Notes: generated from the sequence alone by a model not told the origin. Positions 25,809-36,661 are shown, counted from the first letter of the stretch. The stretch: 47,424 bases of DNA from Paenibacillus ginsengarvi (GCF_003626695.1 NZ_RBAH01000010.1:196005-243428), one strand, 5' to 3'. Numbers and translations are program-made.

Positions 25809-26795
25809 TCACGTCTTGGGCGACTCCTGCCGTTCCCCTTTCAGAAAACGCACCGCTTCCGCGTCCAGGCGAAACGTTCCGGCGTCGCAGCTTTCGATGA
25901 GCTGCTCGGCATTACGCGCCCCGATAATCGGAAAGACGGGGAACGGATGCGCGATCAAGTAGGCCAGCGCAAGCGCAGCCGGCGTTTTGCCGGTTTGCTC
26001 GGCAAGCTCCAGCACACGGTCCAGCCGGCCGAAATTCGTTTCGTGCCAGTGCTGCTTCACAAACTCCCGCTTGCGCTCAGGAGCGGGCTGTTCGCGGCGG
26101 TAACGCCCGCTGAAGAAACCGCCGGCCTGTGAAGAGAACGGAATAGCCGCGAGCTGCTCCGCCTCGTGATACGCCCCCAGCGCCTCATCCATGAGCACGA
26201 TCGTCTCATCGGAAATGTTCTCCTTGGCAATGCTCGATAAGCTCCACATCATCTGATTGGCGCAGAACGACTGCAAGCCCTTCGATTCCGCGTAACGTTT
26301 CGCCTCCTGTAAACGCTCCAGCGTCCAGTTCGAGCAGCCAAAAAAACGGATATGCCCTGCCCGAACCAGCTCGTTAAGCGTTTCCACTATTTCCTCCACG
26401 GGACGGGTCGGATCGTCGCGATGCAGCCAGTACAAGCCGATGCAGTCGGTTTGTAGATTCGTCAAGCTTTCCTGCAGATCTGCGGCGATCTCCTCGGCGG
26501 ACAGCCGGAAGAAACGCTCCGGCTTCGGACAAGCCCCCTTCGTCGCGACAATGATCCGGTCGCGGTCCGGCCTCGTACGCAGCCACTTGCCAATCGTTTT
26601 CTCGCTGATCGACGGGATCGGGCAGCTCCAGTTCGCATAGTTCAAAGCGGTGTCGAAAAAGTTGCCTCCCTGGTCGATAAACGCATCCATGAGCCGGAAC
26701 GAGTCGCTTTCGTTAATCGAGCTGCCGATCGAGGCCGCCCCAAAGCAGATCGTCGATGCATGTAAATCGGTTCCCGGTATCGTTTGTTGAATCAT
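25809..26795 (-). CDS. Aldo/keto reductase
   Basis: 328 residues. TIM-barrel oxidoreductase motifs are present: FFDTALNYANWS with the catalytic Asp and Tyr, IIVATKG with the lysine, LYWLHRDDPT with the histidine, then RFFGCSNW and a C-terminal IIGARNAEQLIES cofactor region. It should reduce aldehydes or ketones with NADPH in the cytoplasm; the substrate is unknown. The phrase DSFRLMDAFIDQGGNFFDTA is typical of the YhdN/YdhF-type group. Start ATG at 26795 with GGGAGA upstream; the longer frame is rejected. Confidence 0.88.
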   Translation of the reverse strand: MIQQTIPGTDLHASTICFGAASIGSSINESDSFRLMDAFIDQGGNFFDTALNYANWSCPIPSISEKTIGKWLRTRPDRDRIIVATKGACPKPERFFRLSAEEIAADLQESLTNLQTDCIGLYWLHRDDPTRPVEEIVETLNELVRAGHIRFFGCSNWTLERLQEAKRYAESKGLQSFCANQMMWSLSSIAKENISDETIVLMDEALGAYHEAEQLAAIPFSSQAGGFFSGRYRREQPAPERKREFVKQHWHETNFGRLDRVLELAEQTGKTPAALALAYLIAHPFPVFPIIGARNAEQLIESCDAGTFRLDAEAVRFLKGERQESPKT

Positions 26796-26902
26796 CCTAT
26801 TCCCATCTCCCTTACCCCTGCCTACAATGGAGTGAACTTGAACTGCTCCTATTGGAGCATGTCCCCCCATATATTGTCAACGTAAAAAAACGGCATACAG
26901 CA

Positions 26903-26931
26903 AAAACGCCCGCCATTGGGCGGACGTCCGG
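26903..26931 (-). terminator. Terminator of the purine operon
   Basis: GUCCGCC pairs with GGCGGGC (one wobble) around CAAU, followed by GUUUUUGC on the minus strand, about 20 bases after the purD stop. Confidence 0.85.
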
Positions 26932-26949
26932 GATGATAGCTTATGGATC

Positions 26950-28209
26950 TTAAAGCAAAGCCTTTAGCGCGATATCTTTGCGGTACTGCATTCCTTCGAA
27001 GCGAATCCGCTCCGCGTCGGCATACGCCTTGGCCCGGGCTTCCTCGATGGTGGCGCCTCTCGCGGTCACGCCGAGCACGCGGCCGCCGTCGGTAACGACC
27101 TGGCCGTCCTTCAGCGCCGTTCCGGCGTGGAACACAACCGATTCTTGAACCTCATCAAGGCCGTGGATCGGAATGCCTTTCGGGTAGCTGCCCGGATATC
27201 CCCCGGAGGCGAGAATGACGCACACGGCCGATTCGTCGCTCCACCGAATATCCATGTCTTTCAGACGGCCGTTGATCGTGGCCAGGAAAATGTCGATCAG
27301 ATCGGTTTCGAGCAGCGACAGGACGACCTGCGTCTCCGGATCGCCGAAGCGGGCGTTGAATTCGATCGTCTTCGGTCCATCCTTCGTGATCATCAGTCCC
27401 GCGAACAGGACGCCGCGGAACGGGCGGCCTTCCTTGACCATCGCTTCGGCCGTCGGCTTAATGATCGTCTCGATCGCTTCGTCGATAACGGACTGTGCGA
27501 TATGCGGCAGCGGGCTGTACGTGCCCATTCCGCCCGTATTCGGTCCTTTGTCGCCGTCGAACACCTGCTTGTGGTCTTGGGACGGGACCATCGGACGGAC
27601 GACGTCGCCGTCGACGAATGACAAAATCGACATTTCCTGTCCTTGTAAAAATTCCTCGATAACGACCTGACTGCCCGATTTGCCGAACACCTTGTCGACC
27701 ATAATTTCCTTCAGCGCCTGCTCCGCCTCTTCGAGCGTCTGGGCGACGATCACGCCTTTGCCCGCGGCCAGACCGTCCGCTTTAATGACGATCGGAGCGC
27801 CCTGACGGCGAACATAAGCGATAGCCGCGTCATAGTCCTCGAACGATTCGTAGGCTGCGGTCGGAATGTTGTATTTTTTCAGCAAATCTTTCGTGAACAC
27901 TTTGGAGCCTTCGATAATCGCCGCGTTTTTCCGCGGTCCGAAGACGGGTACGCCCCGCTCCTCCAGCACGTCAACGATACCGTCCGCGAGCGGATCGTCC
28001 GGACCGACGACGACCAGATCGATCGCATAGTCGAGCGCGAACTGGGCGATCTGCTGAAATTCGCTTTCCTTAATCGGCACACACTCCGCCAGCTCGGCGA
28101 TGCCTGCATTTCCCGGCGCGCAATAGATGTGTGCAATGCTGGCGCTTTTTTTCAGCGCCCAGATGATCGCGTGTTCTCTTCCGCCTTTGCCAATGACCAA
28201 AATACGCAA
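26950..28209 (-). CDS. purD: Phosphoribosylamine-glycine ligase
   Basis: 419 residues. MRILVIGKGGREHAI at the N-terminus, ATP-grasp blocks (IVIKADGLAAGKGVIVAQT, VVIEEFLQGQEMSILSFVDG) and HKQVFDGDKGPNTGGMGTYSP identify PurD, which joins glycine to phosphoribosylamine with ATP (second step of IMP synthesis). Start is TTG at 28209 with GGGAGGG about eight bases upstream; no better ATG lies near. Last gene of the operon, followed by the operon terminator. Confidence 0.97.
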   Translation of the reverse strand: MRILVIGKGGREHAIIWALKKSASIAHIYCAPGNAGIAELAECVPIKESEFQQIAQFALDYAIDLVVVGPDDPLADGIVDVLEERGVPVFGPRKNAAIIEGSKVFTKDLLKKYNIPTAAYESFEDYDAAIAYVRRQGAPIVIKADGLAAGKGVIVAQTLEEAEQALKEIMVDKVFGKSGSQVVIEEFLQGQEMSILSFVDGDVVRPMVPSQDHKQVFDGDKGPNTGGMGTYSPLPHIAQSVIDEAIETIIKPTAEAMVKEGRPFRGVLFAGLMITKDGPKTIEFNARFGDPETQVVLSLLETDLIDIFLATINGRLKDMDIRWSDESAVCVILASGGYPGSYPKGIPIHGLDEVQESVVFHAGTALKDGQVVTDGGRVLGVTARGATIEEARAKAYADAERIRFEGMQYRKDIALKALL

Positions 28210-28238
28210 ACGTCAGCCCTCCCGGAATGTGAAATAGT

Positions 28239-28970
28239 TTACAGCTTGTTTATTACGTGCATCTCCGCCTGGCCGGATACTTTGTCGATCGTTTTGACCA
28301 GCAGCGAGATGCGGTTGTCCGCATTCAGCCGATCCCAGTAAAAAGCGGCTGTTTGCTTGATGTCGTCGAACAGGGGCATAAGCTGCGGCTCGCCCTGGAA
28401 TGAAGGCAGCGGGTTGCCGTCGCCGGCATAGGTCGAGATGAAGTGACCGAATCCTGCGATGGCTTGCTCGTAATGGAAATAGTGGCGCATTGTCTGCGAC
28501 TCGTCGTTCTGATTCGTCTTCAGAATCGACAACTTGTAGGCGCACGTTTCGTCGGACAGATCGACAAGACCGGAAATGCGCGGCGTGCAGTTCGGCTGGT
28601 CCGGCTCCCACGTCCGCGTTGCGAGCGCCTGCTCGAACGTGCGGCCGTTTTGCAGCGCTTCATAGATCGTGTCCGTCTGATCGCCGTTCGTCACGATATG
28701 AGCGGCGCCGATGTGACGAACCGGGTAATAGATCACGAGTGAAGGATCGGTCAGCTTAGCCGGATCTTTCGCCTCCGTACGGAGGAAGCCGTTCGCTTCT
28801 TCGATAAAAACGCGGTTGCGGCTGTTCTCGCTGCGTCCCATAATCCAGTATACCTGCGCATACCGCGTGCCGTCCGGCGTCAACCCGATTACGATGCCGC
28901 GGCCGGGATACGGATTCGATTGAAGGCGGCTGACGTTCAGCTCCGCCGTTTGGCTCCATTTTGCTGTCAC
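28239..28970 (-). CDS. purO: PurO-type IMP cyclohydrolase
   Basis: 243 residues. The N-terminal pattern NPYPGRGIVIGLTPDGTRYAQVYWIMGRSENSRNRVF is the hallmark of the archaeal-type IMP cyclohydrolase family (IMP_cyclohyd), and the rest (TWEPDQPNCTPRISGLVDL, HYFHYEQAIAGFGHFISTYAGDGNPLPSF) agrees. It should close the ring of FAICAR to give IMP, the last step of the pathway, replacing the N-terminal domain of ordinary bacterial PurH. Start is GTG at 28970 with AAGGAG ten bases upstream. It lies directly after the transformylase-only gene and before purD, in the slot where other Bacillales carry part of purH. Confidence 0.85.
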   Translation of the reverse strand: MTAKWSQTAELNVSRLQSNPYPGRGIVIGLTPDGTRYAQVYWIMGRSENSRNRVFIEEANGFLRTEAKDPAKLTDPSLVIYYPVRHIGAAHIVTNGDQTDTIYEALQNGRTFEQALATRTWEPDQPNCTPRISGLVDLSDETCAYKLSILKTNQNDESQTMRHYFHYEQAIAGFGHFISTYAGDGNPLPSFQGEPQLMPLFDDIKQTAAFYWDRLNADNRISLLVKTIDKVSGQAEMHVINKL

Positions 28971-29017
28971 TAGGGCAGGTCTCCTTTGCCGTCAGGAGCT
29001 TTTAAGCTCCTTAATCA

Positions 29018-30193
29018 TTAATGATGGAACAATCTAACGCCGGAATACGCCATAACCATGCCATAGTCGTTCGCGGCTTGCACGACTTCCTCGTCGCGCA
29101 TCGAGCTGCCTGCTTGAATCACGTAACGTACGCCGCTGCGGCTTGCACGGTCGATATTGTCGCGGAACGGGAGGAACGCGTCGGAACCGTACGAAACGCC
29201 GGTCAAACCTTTCAGCCATTCGCGCTTCTCGGCCGGGGTCAGGCGCTTCGGCACTTCCGCGAAGCACGCTTCCCAGCTCGCCTGCTCGACCGGCGTCAGC
29301 TCGTCTTCGAGCCACAGGTCGATCGCGTTGTTTTGCTCCGGACGGGTAAGCCCTTCGCGGAACTTCATGCTAAGTGCGGTCGGATGCTGACGCAGATACC
29401 AGCGGTCCGCCTTGTCTCCGGCAAGCCGCGTACAGTGAATGCGCGACTGCTGGCCGGCGCCGATACCGATCGTTTGACCGTCAAGCGCGTAGCAGATCGA
29501 GTTCGATTGCGTATATTTGAGCGTGATCAGCGAGACGAGCATGTCGCGCTTTGCGCCTTCGGTCAGTTCCTTGTTGTTCGTTACGATATGATCGAATACG
29601 GAGGCGTCGATGACGCCATTGTTGCGCTCCTGCTGCATCTTCAGGCCGAACAGCGTGCGGGTTTCGATCGTCTCCGGAACGTAGTCCGGATCGATTTGCA
29701 GAATGAGGAACTTGCCGCCCTTCTTCGCCTTCAAAATGTCCAGCGCTTCCTCGTCATAGCCCGGAGCTACGATCAAGTCCGACACCTCGCGCTTCAAGAG
29801 CTTCGCCGTCGATGCGTCCACGACGTCGCTGAGCGCCGCCGCATCGCCGAACGACGACATCCGGTCCGCGCCGCGGGCGCGGGCGTAGGCGGTCGCAAGC
29901 TCGGACAGCTCCAGACCTTCCACGAAGTAAGCCTTTTTCAGCGTGTCGTTCAAAGGGGCGTATACGGCCGCTCCGGCCGGGCTCACGTGCTTGAACGAAG
30001 CGGCGGCCGGCAGGCCTGTCGCTTGGCGCAGCTCGCGCACGAGCTGGAACGCGTTCAGCGCGTCCAGCAGATTAATGAAGCCGGGATCGCCGTTCAGCAC
30101 GCGGATCGGCAGCTCGCCCTCACCTTCCAGGAACAGCTTCGCTTCTTTCTGGTGCGGGTTCATCCCGTAACGCAAAGAAATTTCGTTTGGCAT
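29018..30193 (-). CDS. AICAR transformylase (stand-alone; PurH C-terminal domain only)
   Basis: 391 residues against about 515 for bifunctional PurH. The protein begins at ISLRYGMNPHQKEAKLF, which is where the transformylase domain starts in PurH. It contains the catalytic Lys-His of AASFKHVSPAGAAVY and the later TNSIC-type block YTQSNSICYALDGQTIGIGAGQQSR. The IMP cyclohydrolase domain is absent, and no trace of it was found in the upstream gap. It transfers formyl from 10-formyl-THF to AICAR. Start ATG at 30193 has GAAGGAAGG seven bases before it; the in-frame start at 30223 has no site. The next gene supplies the missing cyclohydrolase. Such transformylase-only proteins are known in some clostridia and archaea. 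Confidence 0.9.
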   Translation of the reverse strand: MPNEISLRYGMNPHQKEAKLFLEGEGELPIRVLNGDPGFINLLDALNAFQLVRELRQATGLPAAASFKHVSPAGAAVYAPLNDTLKKAYFVEGLELSELATAYARARGADRMSSFGDAAALSDVVDASTAKLLKREVSDLIVAPGYDEEALDILKAKKGGKFLILQIDPDYVPETIETRTLFGLKMQQERNNGVIDASVFDHIVTNNKELTEGAKRDMLVSLITLKYTQSNSICYALDGQTIGIGAGQQSRIHCTRLAGDKADRWYLRQHPTALSMKFREGLTRPEQNNAIDLWLEDELTPVEQASWEACFAEVPKRLTPAEKREWLKGLTGVSYGSDAFLPFRDNIDRASRSGVRYVIQAGSSMRDEEVVQAANDYGMVMAYSGVRLFHH

Positions 30194-30298
30194 GATGGAC
30201 CTTCCTTCATTAGATTTCGGCAAACCGGGTTCCTCCTAGTGACAGTCCGACCGCAGATCGGTGTCGCCGCCGTGGCTTACCTTCGAGCTTCTATCATG

Positions 30299-30485
30299 TA
30301 ACGGAACTAAGTTCCGTTATTTACCCACTTATCGGCGATTATCCAGCAATAGCGGAACTCAGTTCCGTTATTGGCAGCATTTTATCGCAAATCCGGTCGA
30401 ATCCGCCTATATAGCGGAAATACGTTCCTCTATTTACTGCTTACCCGGCGTTTCTTCCGCAATAACGGAAATTTGTTCCGTAATT
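30299..30485. repeat. Four-hairpin palindromic cassette (copy 1)
   Basis: In the 335-base gap between purN and the transformylase gene lie four imperfect palindromes built from arms TAACGGAACT and AGTTCCGTTA: 30299-30319 (perfect), 30350-30370, 30411-30433 and 30461-30485. Centres are 51, 62 and 51 bases apart. Each would form a stable hairpin in the operon mRNA. The linkers are AT-rich and unrelated to coding sequence. A second copy with the same spacing lies at 38069-38255 in reverse order. Nothing else is seen in this gap. Confidence 0.8.
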
Positions 30486-30528
30486 ATAAATTCGGCACAC
30501 ATGGCGCGATTGCGAACCGCTGCCTCGC

Positions 30529-31143
30529 TCAGCTCCATAGCACGCGCCGGCCGTCGTCGCCAAGAGCCGCTTTCCCGCTCGCGATGGCGCCGATCACGTA
30601 CGGGTACAGCACGTGCTCGACATGGTGTATGCTCGCCGCCAGCGAATCGGCCGTATCGCCTTCCGCCACTTCTACGGCGCGCTGGGCGATAATCGGGCCC
30701 GTATCCATGCCGCCGTCGACGAAGTGGACCGTCACACCGGTCATCTTCACGCCATGCGCCAAAGCTTGGCCGATGGCGTCGAGCCCCGGAAACGAAGGAA
30801 GCAGCGACGGGTGAATATTGATGATCCGTCCCTCGTACGGCTTCAGCAGCGTATCGGAGACGATCCGCATGTAGCCGGCCAGCACGACGAGGTCGATCTG
30901 CTTCCGCTCCAGACGTTCCACGATCTCCGCTTCGTACGCCGCCTTCGAAACAAACTCCTTCGGCCGGAACGCGAACGTTTCGACGCCCGCCGCCTCCGCC
31001 CGCTCCACGACTTTGGCGGAAGGCTTATCGCAAACGAGAAGCCCGACTTCGACATCGAGCTTCCCGGCTTGCACCGCGTCCACGATCGCCTGGAAGTTAG
31101 AGCCGCTTCCCGAGGCGAACACCGCAATGCGAAATGGCTTCAT
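30529..31143 (-). CDS. purN: Phosphoribosylglycinamide formyltransferase
   Basis: 204 residues. [23 protein letters not shown] carries the phosphate-binding loop; LAGYMRIVSDTLL, INIHPSLLPSFPGLDAIGQAL and VHFVDGGMDTGPIIAQ carry the catalytic His and Asp of GAR transformylase using 10-formyl-THF (third step). It overlaps the purM stop by one base (TAATG), so translation is coupled. Confidence 0.97.
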   Translation of the reverse strand: MKPFRIAVFASGSGSNFQAIVDAVQAGKLDVEVGLLVCDKPSAKVVERAEAAGVETFAFRPKEFVSKAAYEAEIVERLERKQIDLVVLAGYMRIVSDTLLKPYEGRIINIHPSLLPSFPGLDAIGQALAHGVKMTGVTVHFVDGGMDTGPIIAQRAVEVAEGDTADSLAASIHHVEHVLYPYVIGAIASGKAALGDDGRRVLWS

Positions 31144-32183
31144 TACACATCCGCTCCGGTAAACGTTACGATCTGCTCGCCTTCGGTAACCGTTCCAAGC
31201 AGGTATGCCTGCTCCCCGTTCTCTTCGGCGAGGCGAAGCGCATGCTCCGCTTGCTCGGCAGGTACGACCAGCACCATGCCGATCCCCATGTTGAACGTGC
31301 GGAACATATCGTTATTGGAAACGGAGCCGGCTTCCTGAAGCAGCTTGAAGATCGGCAAAATCGGCCACGAGCCGTATTCGATCTGAACGTTTACGTTTTG
31401 CGGCAGCACGCGCGGAATATTTTCCAAGAAACCGCCGCCCGTAATATGTGCCATTCCTTTAATATTCACTTGTTCCAGCATGGCCAAAATCGACTTCACA
31501 TAGATCTTCGTCGGCGCGAGCAGCGTATCTCCCAGCTTGCCGCCGAGCTCGGCGACTTCATCGTGCAGGCTGTAGCCTTTGTCCTGAAGCAGCAGCTTGC
31601 GGACGAGCGAGAAGCCGTTCGAGTGCACGCCGCTGGAGGCAAGACCGATGACCGCATCGCCCGGGGCGATCGAGCGGCCGTCGATTATTTTTTTCTTGTC
31701 GACGATACCGACCGTAAATCCGGCGATATCGTACTCGCCTTCGCCGTACATGCCCGGCATTTCCGCCGTTTCGCCGCCGATCAGGGAGCAGCCGGACTGC
31801 AAGCAGCCGTCGGCGATTCCTTTTACGATCGCTTCGATTTTTTCCGGGACGACCTTGTCGCAAGCCAAGTAATCGAGGAAGAAGAGCGGTTCTGCTCCTT
31901 GCACGACGACATCGTTGACGCACATGGCGACCGCGTCGATGCCGATCGTATCGTGCTTGTCCATCGCGAAAGCGATCTTCAGCTTCGTGCCGACTCCGTC
32001 CGTTCCGGACACGAGCACCGGTTCCTCGTATTTGTCTTTATTCAATCCGAACAAAGCGCCGAAACCGCCGAGCTCGGTGAGCACCTCCGGTCGAAACGTC
32101 TTCTGCACATGCTTCTTCATCCGGACGACCGCTTCGTTGCCCGCCGCGATGTCCACTCCCGCTTGCTTATAAGCTTCCGACAA
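31143..32183 (-). CDS. purM: Phosphoribosylformylglycinamidine cyclo-ligase
   Basis: 346 residues, standard AIR synthetase. Shows [47 protein letters not shown] and [19 protein letters not shown]. It closes FGAM to AIR with ATP. Start is TTG at 32183 with AAGGAGTG eight bases upstream. A 98-base gap separates it from purF. Confidence 0.97.
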   Translation of the reverse strand: MSEAYKQAGVDIAAGNEAVVRMKKHVQKTFRPEVLTELGGFGALFGLNKDKYEEPVLVSGTDGVGTKLKIAFAMDKHDTIGIDAVAMCVNDVVVQGAEPLFFLDYLACDKVVPEKIEAIVKGIADGCLQSGCSLIGGETAEMPGMYGEGEYDIAGFTVGIVDKKKIIDGRSIAPGDAVIGLASSGVHSNGFSLVRKLLLQDKGYSLHDEVAELGGKLGDTLLAPTKIYVKSILAMLEQVNIKGMAHITGGGFLENIPRVLPQNVNVQIEYGSWPILPIFKLLQEAGSVSNNDMFRTFNMGIGMVLVVPAEQAEHALRLAEENGEQAYLLGTVTEGEQIVTFTGADV

Positions 32184-32281
32184 ACTCGTTCACTCCTTGA
32201 AAAATGGTAGGGGGCGATTACACGAATCGCCCGTATAGATCCGAATCCCGCCGATTGGCGGCGAGATGTATTTCAGTCGAT

Positions 32282-33763
32282 TCAGTCGCAGCCGCAAGCC
32301 GCCGTTTCCTCATCCGGCACCTGCGTCGGATACATGTTGTCGAAGCAGGCGGTGCAATGTCCGCCCTGCGTTTCGCCATGCAGATGGCCGATCGATTCGA
32401 CCAGGCCTTCCTTGGACAAAAAATGCAGCGAGTCGGCGTTAATCGCCTTGCGGATTTCCTCAATCGTTTTTTGCGCGCCGATCAGCTCTTTGCGGCTCGG
32501 CGTATCGATGCCGTAGAAGCAAGGATTTTTGAACGGCGGCGAACTGATGCGCACATGCACTTCCTTCGCCCCCGCTTCGCGCAGTAGGTTGACGATTCGA
32601 AGCGAGGTCGTGCCGCGCACGATCGAATCGTCGATCATGACGACGCGTTTGCCTTCGACGACGCCGCGGACGGCGCTCAGCTTCATCTTGACGCCCTGTT
32701 CGCGCAGCTCCTGGCTCGGCTGGATAAACGTCCGGCCCGTGTAGCGGTTTTTGATTAAGCCAAGCTCATACGGAATGCCCGTCTGCTCGGCATAACCGAT
32801 CGCCGCCGATATGCTCGAATCCGGCACGCCGGTAACGATGTCCGCATCGACGAACGACTCGATAGCGAGCCGCCTGCCCATGCGCTTGCGCGCGCTGTGC
32901 ACGTTGACCGCATCGATATCGCTATCGGGGCGGGAAAAATAAATGTATTCCATCGCGCAAACCGCGCGTTTCGTCTTCTCGGTAAACCGATCTTCCTTCA
33001 AGCCGCTGCCGTCCAAAATAAGCAGCTCGCCCGGTTCGATATCGCGGACATATTCGGCGCCGACCGCGTCGAAGGCGCACGTCTCGGACGCGAATACATA
33101 CGCATCGCCCAGCTTGCCGAGGACGAACGGGCGCAGTCCGTGCGGATCGCGCGCCGCGATCAGCTTGCCGTTGGTCATAAACAGGAACGCGTACGCCCCG
33201 TTCAGCTTCACGAGCGCTTCGCGCGCCGCCTCCACGATGTCGTCATGCTTAGAGCGGGCGATCAGATGGGCAACGACCTCGGTATCGCTGGACGTTTGGA
33301 AAATCGAGCCCTGCCGCTCCAAATCTTTGCGGATTTCCGGCGCGTTGACGATATTGCCGTTCGTCGCTACGGCCAGATCGCCTTCGCGGTATTTGAACAC
33401 GAGCGGCTGGGCGTTCGCCAGCTTGCTCTCTCCAGCAGTCGAATAGCGAACGTGCGCAATGGCGATGGAGCCTTTGAGCGAAGCGAGCTTGTCGTTATCG
33501 AACACTTCCTTGACGAGCCCCATGCCGCGGTGATAATGGAACTGGCTGCCGTCGGTCGTGCAGATGCCGCCGCTCTCCTGGCCGCGATGCTGGAGCGCGT
33601 GCAACCCGTAGTAACAGAGATGCGAAGCCTCGGGGTGACCGAACACCCCGAACACCCCGCATTCTTCCTTCAATTTATCGAACAAGATTTCACCGGTAAC
33701 GCCTTCGTTGTAGAAGTCCCCGCCCCAAAGCTTAACCGCGGGAAGCTTTACTTCATGAGGCAT
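32282..33763 (-). CDS. purF: Amidophosphoribosyltransferase
   Basis: 493 residues. A 34-residue leader ends before [14 protein letters not shown]35 is the N-terminal nucleophile exposed by processing, as in the B. subtilis enzyme, whose propeptide is shorter. The glutaminase part has [12 protein letters not shown] and [10 protein letters not shown]; the PRT part has [13 protein letters not shown]. Cysteines near the end (CTACFDN and the C-terminal CGCD) fit the 4Fe-4S oxygen-sensitive class. It commits PRPP to purine synthesis and is feedback inhibited in the family. Start ATG at 33763 with GGAAGGA upstream; it overlaps purL by 16 bases. A TTG at 33781 is less likely. Confidence 0.97.
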   Translation of the reverse strand: MPHEVKLPAVKLWGGDFYNEGVTGEILFDKLKEECGVFGVFGHPEASHLCYYGLHALQHRGQESGGICTTDGSQFHYHRGMGLVKEVFDNDKLASLKGSIAIAHVRYSTAGESKLANAQPLVFKYREGDLAVATNGNIVNAPEIRKDLERQGSIFQTSSDTEVVAHLIARSKHDDIVEAAREALVKLNGAYAFLFMTNGKLIAARDPHGLRPFVLGKLGDAYVFASETCAFDAVGAEYVRDIEPGELLILDGSGLKEDRFTEKTKRAVCAMEYIYFSRPDSDIDAVNVHSARKRMGRRLAIESFVDADIVTGVPDSSISAAIGYAEQTGIPYELGLIKNRYTGRTFIQPSQELREQGVKMKLSAVRGVVEGKRVVMIDDSIVRGTTSLRIVNLLREAGAKEVHVRISSPPFKNPCFYGIDTPSRKELIGAQKTIEEIRKAINADSLHFLSKEGLVESIGHLHGETQGGHCTACFDNMYPTQVPDEETAACGCD

Positions 33764-35991
33764 GGGATCGCATCCTTCCAAACCTTTTCTAGCTGAGTGA
33801 CAGGCGACTGGATGGCTGGTTTCGCGTTAACTTGGATTGTTAAAGTTTGGCCTTGCACGGTACCGATGTTTACGGCCGGTACGCCGTTTTGGGAGAGCCA
33901 CGCTTCGAGCTCGGCCGCTTGTTCCGGCGAAGCGCTAAGCAGGATGCGGGACTGGCTTTCGCTGAACAGGGCGAAGTCTGGACGCAGCTCGGTGGAGATG
34001 TTTACGCTGGCGCCGAGACGGCCGCTGATGCACGATTCGGCCAGAGCCGCCGCAATGCCGCCTTCCGACAAGTCGTGCGCGGAAGCGACGAGACCTTTTT
34101 GAATCGCGCCGAGCACGCTATCCAGCAGCTTCTTCTCGGTGTCGAGATCGATTTGCGGCGGACGGCCTTCGGTAACGCCGTGCAGCACTTTCTGGAATTC
34201 GCTGCCGCCGAGCTCCGCTTTCGTTTCACCGAGCAGGAAGATGACGTCGCCTTCCTTCTTGAAGCCTTGCGTCGTAATATGATCCAGATCGTGCACGAGT
34301 CCGACCATGCCGATAACCGGCGTCGGGTAAATCGCGCCCTTCGAATTCTCGTTGTACAAGCTGACGTTGCCGCCGATAACCGGCGCATTCAGCTTCCGGC
34401 ACGCTTCGGACATGCCGTCCGCCGCTTTTTCGAGCTGCCAGAAAATTTCCGGCTTCTCCGGATTGCCGAAGTTGAGGTTATCCGTAATCGCCAGCGGCTC
34501 CGCGCCCGTACAGACGATATTGCGCGCCGCTTCGGCAACCGCAATCGCGCCGCCGACTTCCGGATCGAGGTACACATAACGCCCGTTGCAGTCGGTCGTC
34601 ATCGCCAGCGCCTTGCGCGTGCCGTCAACGCCTACTACCGCAGCGTCCGAGCCCGGACGTACGTAAGTGCTCGTCCGTACCATGTGATCGTATTGATTGT
34701 AGACCCATTCCTTGCTGGCAACCGTCGGGGAGGCGAGCACTTGCTTCAGCGCGTCCGTCAAATCGGTCACTTCCGCATAACGGGTCGTGTCGACCGATGC
34801 CTGCTGCTCGTAATAAGCCGGAACTTTGGACGGTTTGTTGTATACCGGACACTCGTCGACAAGCGCCTTGACCGGCAGCACGCCCACGATCTCGCCCTTG
34901 TGGAACAGCTTCAAGTTGCCGTCGTCGGTTACTTTGCCGACCTTTGCACAGATCAGGCCCCAGCGCTCGAAAATCTCCTTCGCCTGCGCCTCGTGCTCCG
35001 GCTTCACAACGAACAGCATCCGTTCTTGCGACTCGGACAGCATCATCTCGTAAGGCGTCATGCCTTCCTCGCGCTGCGGTACCTCGTCGAGGTAAAGCTC
35101 CATGCCGTTGCCCGCCTTGCTCGCCATTTCGGAGCTGGAGCACGTAAGACCTGCGGCGCCCATATCCTGAATGCCGACGACGATGCCGGAGTTGATCAGC
35201 TCAAGAGTCGCTTCGAGTACGAGCTTCTCCATGAACGGATCGCCTACTTGTACCGCAGGACGCTTCGCTTCCGATTCTGCCGTCAGCTCCTCGGAGGCGA
35301 ATGTCGCGCCGTGAATGCCGTCGCGGCCGGTTGCCGGGCCTACGTAGAAGACCGGGTTGCCGACGCCTTGCGCGACGCCCTTCTGAATTTTATCGTGATC
35401 GATGAGGCCTACGCACATCGCATTTACGAGCGGATTGCCTTCGTAGCTTTCGTCGAACATGACTTCGCCCGCAACCGTCGGAATGCCGATACAGTTGCCG
35501 TAGCCGGCGATGCCCGATACGACGTGTTCGAACAAATATTTAACCCGGTCGTTCGTCAGCGAGCCGAACCGGAGCGAGTTGAGCAGCGCAACCGGACGCG
35601 CACCCATCGAGAAAATGTCGCGGATAATGCCGCCGACGCCTGTCGCCGCGCCTTGGTAAGGCTCGATAGCGGACGGGTGGTTGTGGCTTTCGATTTTGAA
35701 CACGACCGCTTGCTTGTCGCCGATGTCGACGATGCCAGCGCCTTCGCCCGGTCCCATCAGGACGCGCGGTCCGGTAATCGGGAATCGCTTCAGAATCGGC
35801 TTGGAGTTTTTGTACGAGCAGTGCTCCGACCACATAACGCTGAATACGCCGATTTCCACATAATTCGGCTGCCGTCCGAGAAATCCGCAGATGAGGTCGT
35901 ACTCGCTGTCGGTTACGCCCATTTGCTTGTAAATTTTTTGCTCCGCGATTTGTTCCGCCGTTGGTTCCTTAAGCGTGAGCTGCTGCGCCAT
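33748..35991 (-). CDS. purL: Phosphoribosylformylglycinamidine synthase, large subunit
   Basis: 747 residues, the small-type PurL that works with separate PurQ and PurS. Contains [69 protein letters not shown] and the later ATP-binding SLYNENSKG block. It converts FGAR to FGAM using ammonia delivered from PurQ. It overlaps purQ by 23 bases and purF by 16, so the middle of the operon is tightly coupled. Confidence 0.97.
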   Translation of the reverse strand: MAQQLTLKEPTAEQIAEQKIYKQMGVTDSEYDLICGFLGRQPNYVEIGVFSVMWSEHCSYKNSKPILKRFPITGPRVLMGPGEGAGIVDIGDKQAVVFKIESHNHPSAIEPYQGAATGVGGIIRDIFSMGARPVALLNSLRFGSLTNDRVKYLFEHVVSGIAGYGNCIGIPTVAGEVMFDESYEGNPLVNAMCVGLIDHDKIQKGVAQGVGNPVFYVGPATGRDGIHGATFASEELTAESEAKRPAVQVGDPFMEKLVLEATLELINSGIVVGIQDMGAAGLTCSSSEMASKAGNGMELYLDEVPQREEGMTPYEMMLSESQERMLFVVKPEHEAQAKEIFERWGLICAKVGKVTDDGNLKLFHKGEIVGVLPVKALVDECPVYNKPSKVPAYYEQQASVDTTRYAEVTDLTDALKQVLASPTVASKEWVYNQYDHMVRTSTYVRPGSDAAVVGVDGTRKALAMTTDCNGRYVYLDPEVGGAIAVAEAARNIVCTGAEPLAITDNLNFGNPEKPEIFWQLEKAADGMSEACRKLNAPVIGGNVSLYNENSKGAIYPTPVIGMVGLVHDLDHITTQGFKKEGDVIFLLGETKAELGGSEFQKVLHGVTEGRPPQIDLDTEKKLLDSVLGAIQKGLVASAHDLSEGGIAAALAESCISGRLGASVNISTELRPDFALFSESQSRILLSASPEQAAELEAWLSQNGVPAVNIGTVQGQTLTIQVNAKPAIQSPVTQLEKVWKDAIPCLMK

Positions 35992-36661
35992 GTTTTTCCC
36001 TCCATGCGTTCAAAATCGACGTAAACATCCGTTTGCCGTCCTCCGAGCCGAGCAGCTGATCGACAGCCCGCTCCGGGTGCGGCATCATGCCGACCACATT
36101 GCCCGCCTTGTTGCTGATGCCGGCGATATCGTCCACCGAGCCGTTCGGATTTTCGCCGTGATAACGGAATACGATCTGGTTGTTCGCCTTCAGCTCCGCG
36201 AGTGTCGCGTCGTCGCAGTAGTAGTTGCCTTCGCCGTGCGCGATCGGAATATTGATCAGTTCTCCGGCCGCATATTGCGTCGTGAACGGATTCTCATTGT
36301 TGTCCACGCGCAGCGTCGCCGGATGGCAGCGGAACTTGAGCGACCGGTTGCGCAGCATGGCGCCCGGAAGCAGTCCCGATTCGAGCAAAATTTGGAATCC
36401 GTTGCAAATGCCGAGCACGAACTTCCCTTGCTCCGCCGCCTTTACAACCTCGTTCATAACCGGAGCAAAACGGGAAATCGCGCCGCAGCGCAAGTAGTCG
36501 CCGTACGAGAAGCCGCCTGGGACAAGAATGCCGTCATATTGGGACAGATCGGTAGCGGTATGCCATACGTATTCGACCGGCTGGCCGATCGTTTGCTCGA
36601 CCGCCTTGAAGCAGTCGATGTCGCAGTTCGATCCGGGAAACACGAGAACCGCAAATTTCAT
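35969..36661 (-). CDS. purQ: Phosphoribosylformylglycinamidine synthase, glutaminase subunit
   Basis: 230 residues, class I amidotransferase. [23 protein letters not shown], the nucleophile in [11 protein letters not shown] and the H-x-E pair in [10 protein letters not shown] are present. It releases ammonia from glutamine for PurL. Confidence 0.97.
   Translation of the reverse strand: MKFAVLVFPGSNCDIDCFKAVEQTIGQPVEYVWHTATDLSQYDGILVPGGFSYGDYLRCGAISRFAPVMNEVVKAAEQGKFVLGICNGFQILLESGLLPGAMLRNRSLKFRCHPATLRVDNNENPFTTQYAAGELINIPIAHGEGNYYCDDATLAELKANNQIVFRYHGENPNGSVDDIAGISNKAGNVVGMMPHPERAVDQLLGSEDGKRMFTSILNAWREKHGAAAHA

Noticed and set aside
29018..30528. Truncated or frameshifted purH
   Set aside because: The transformylase has its own start and ribosome binding site at the domain boundary. 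The upstream gap shows no cyclohydrolase remnant, and a PurO-type enzyme follows.
33847..36024. 725-codon plus-strand frame across purL/purQ
   Set aside because: Antisense to highly conserved purL and purQ; composition is typical of a GC-rich shadow frame.
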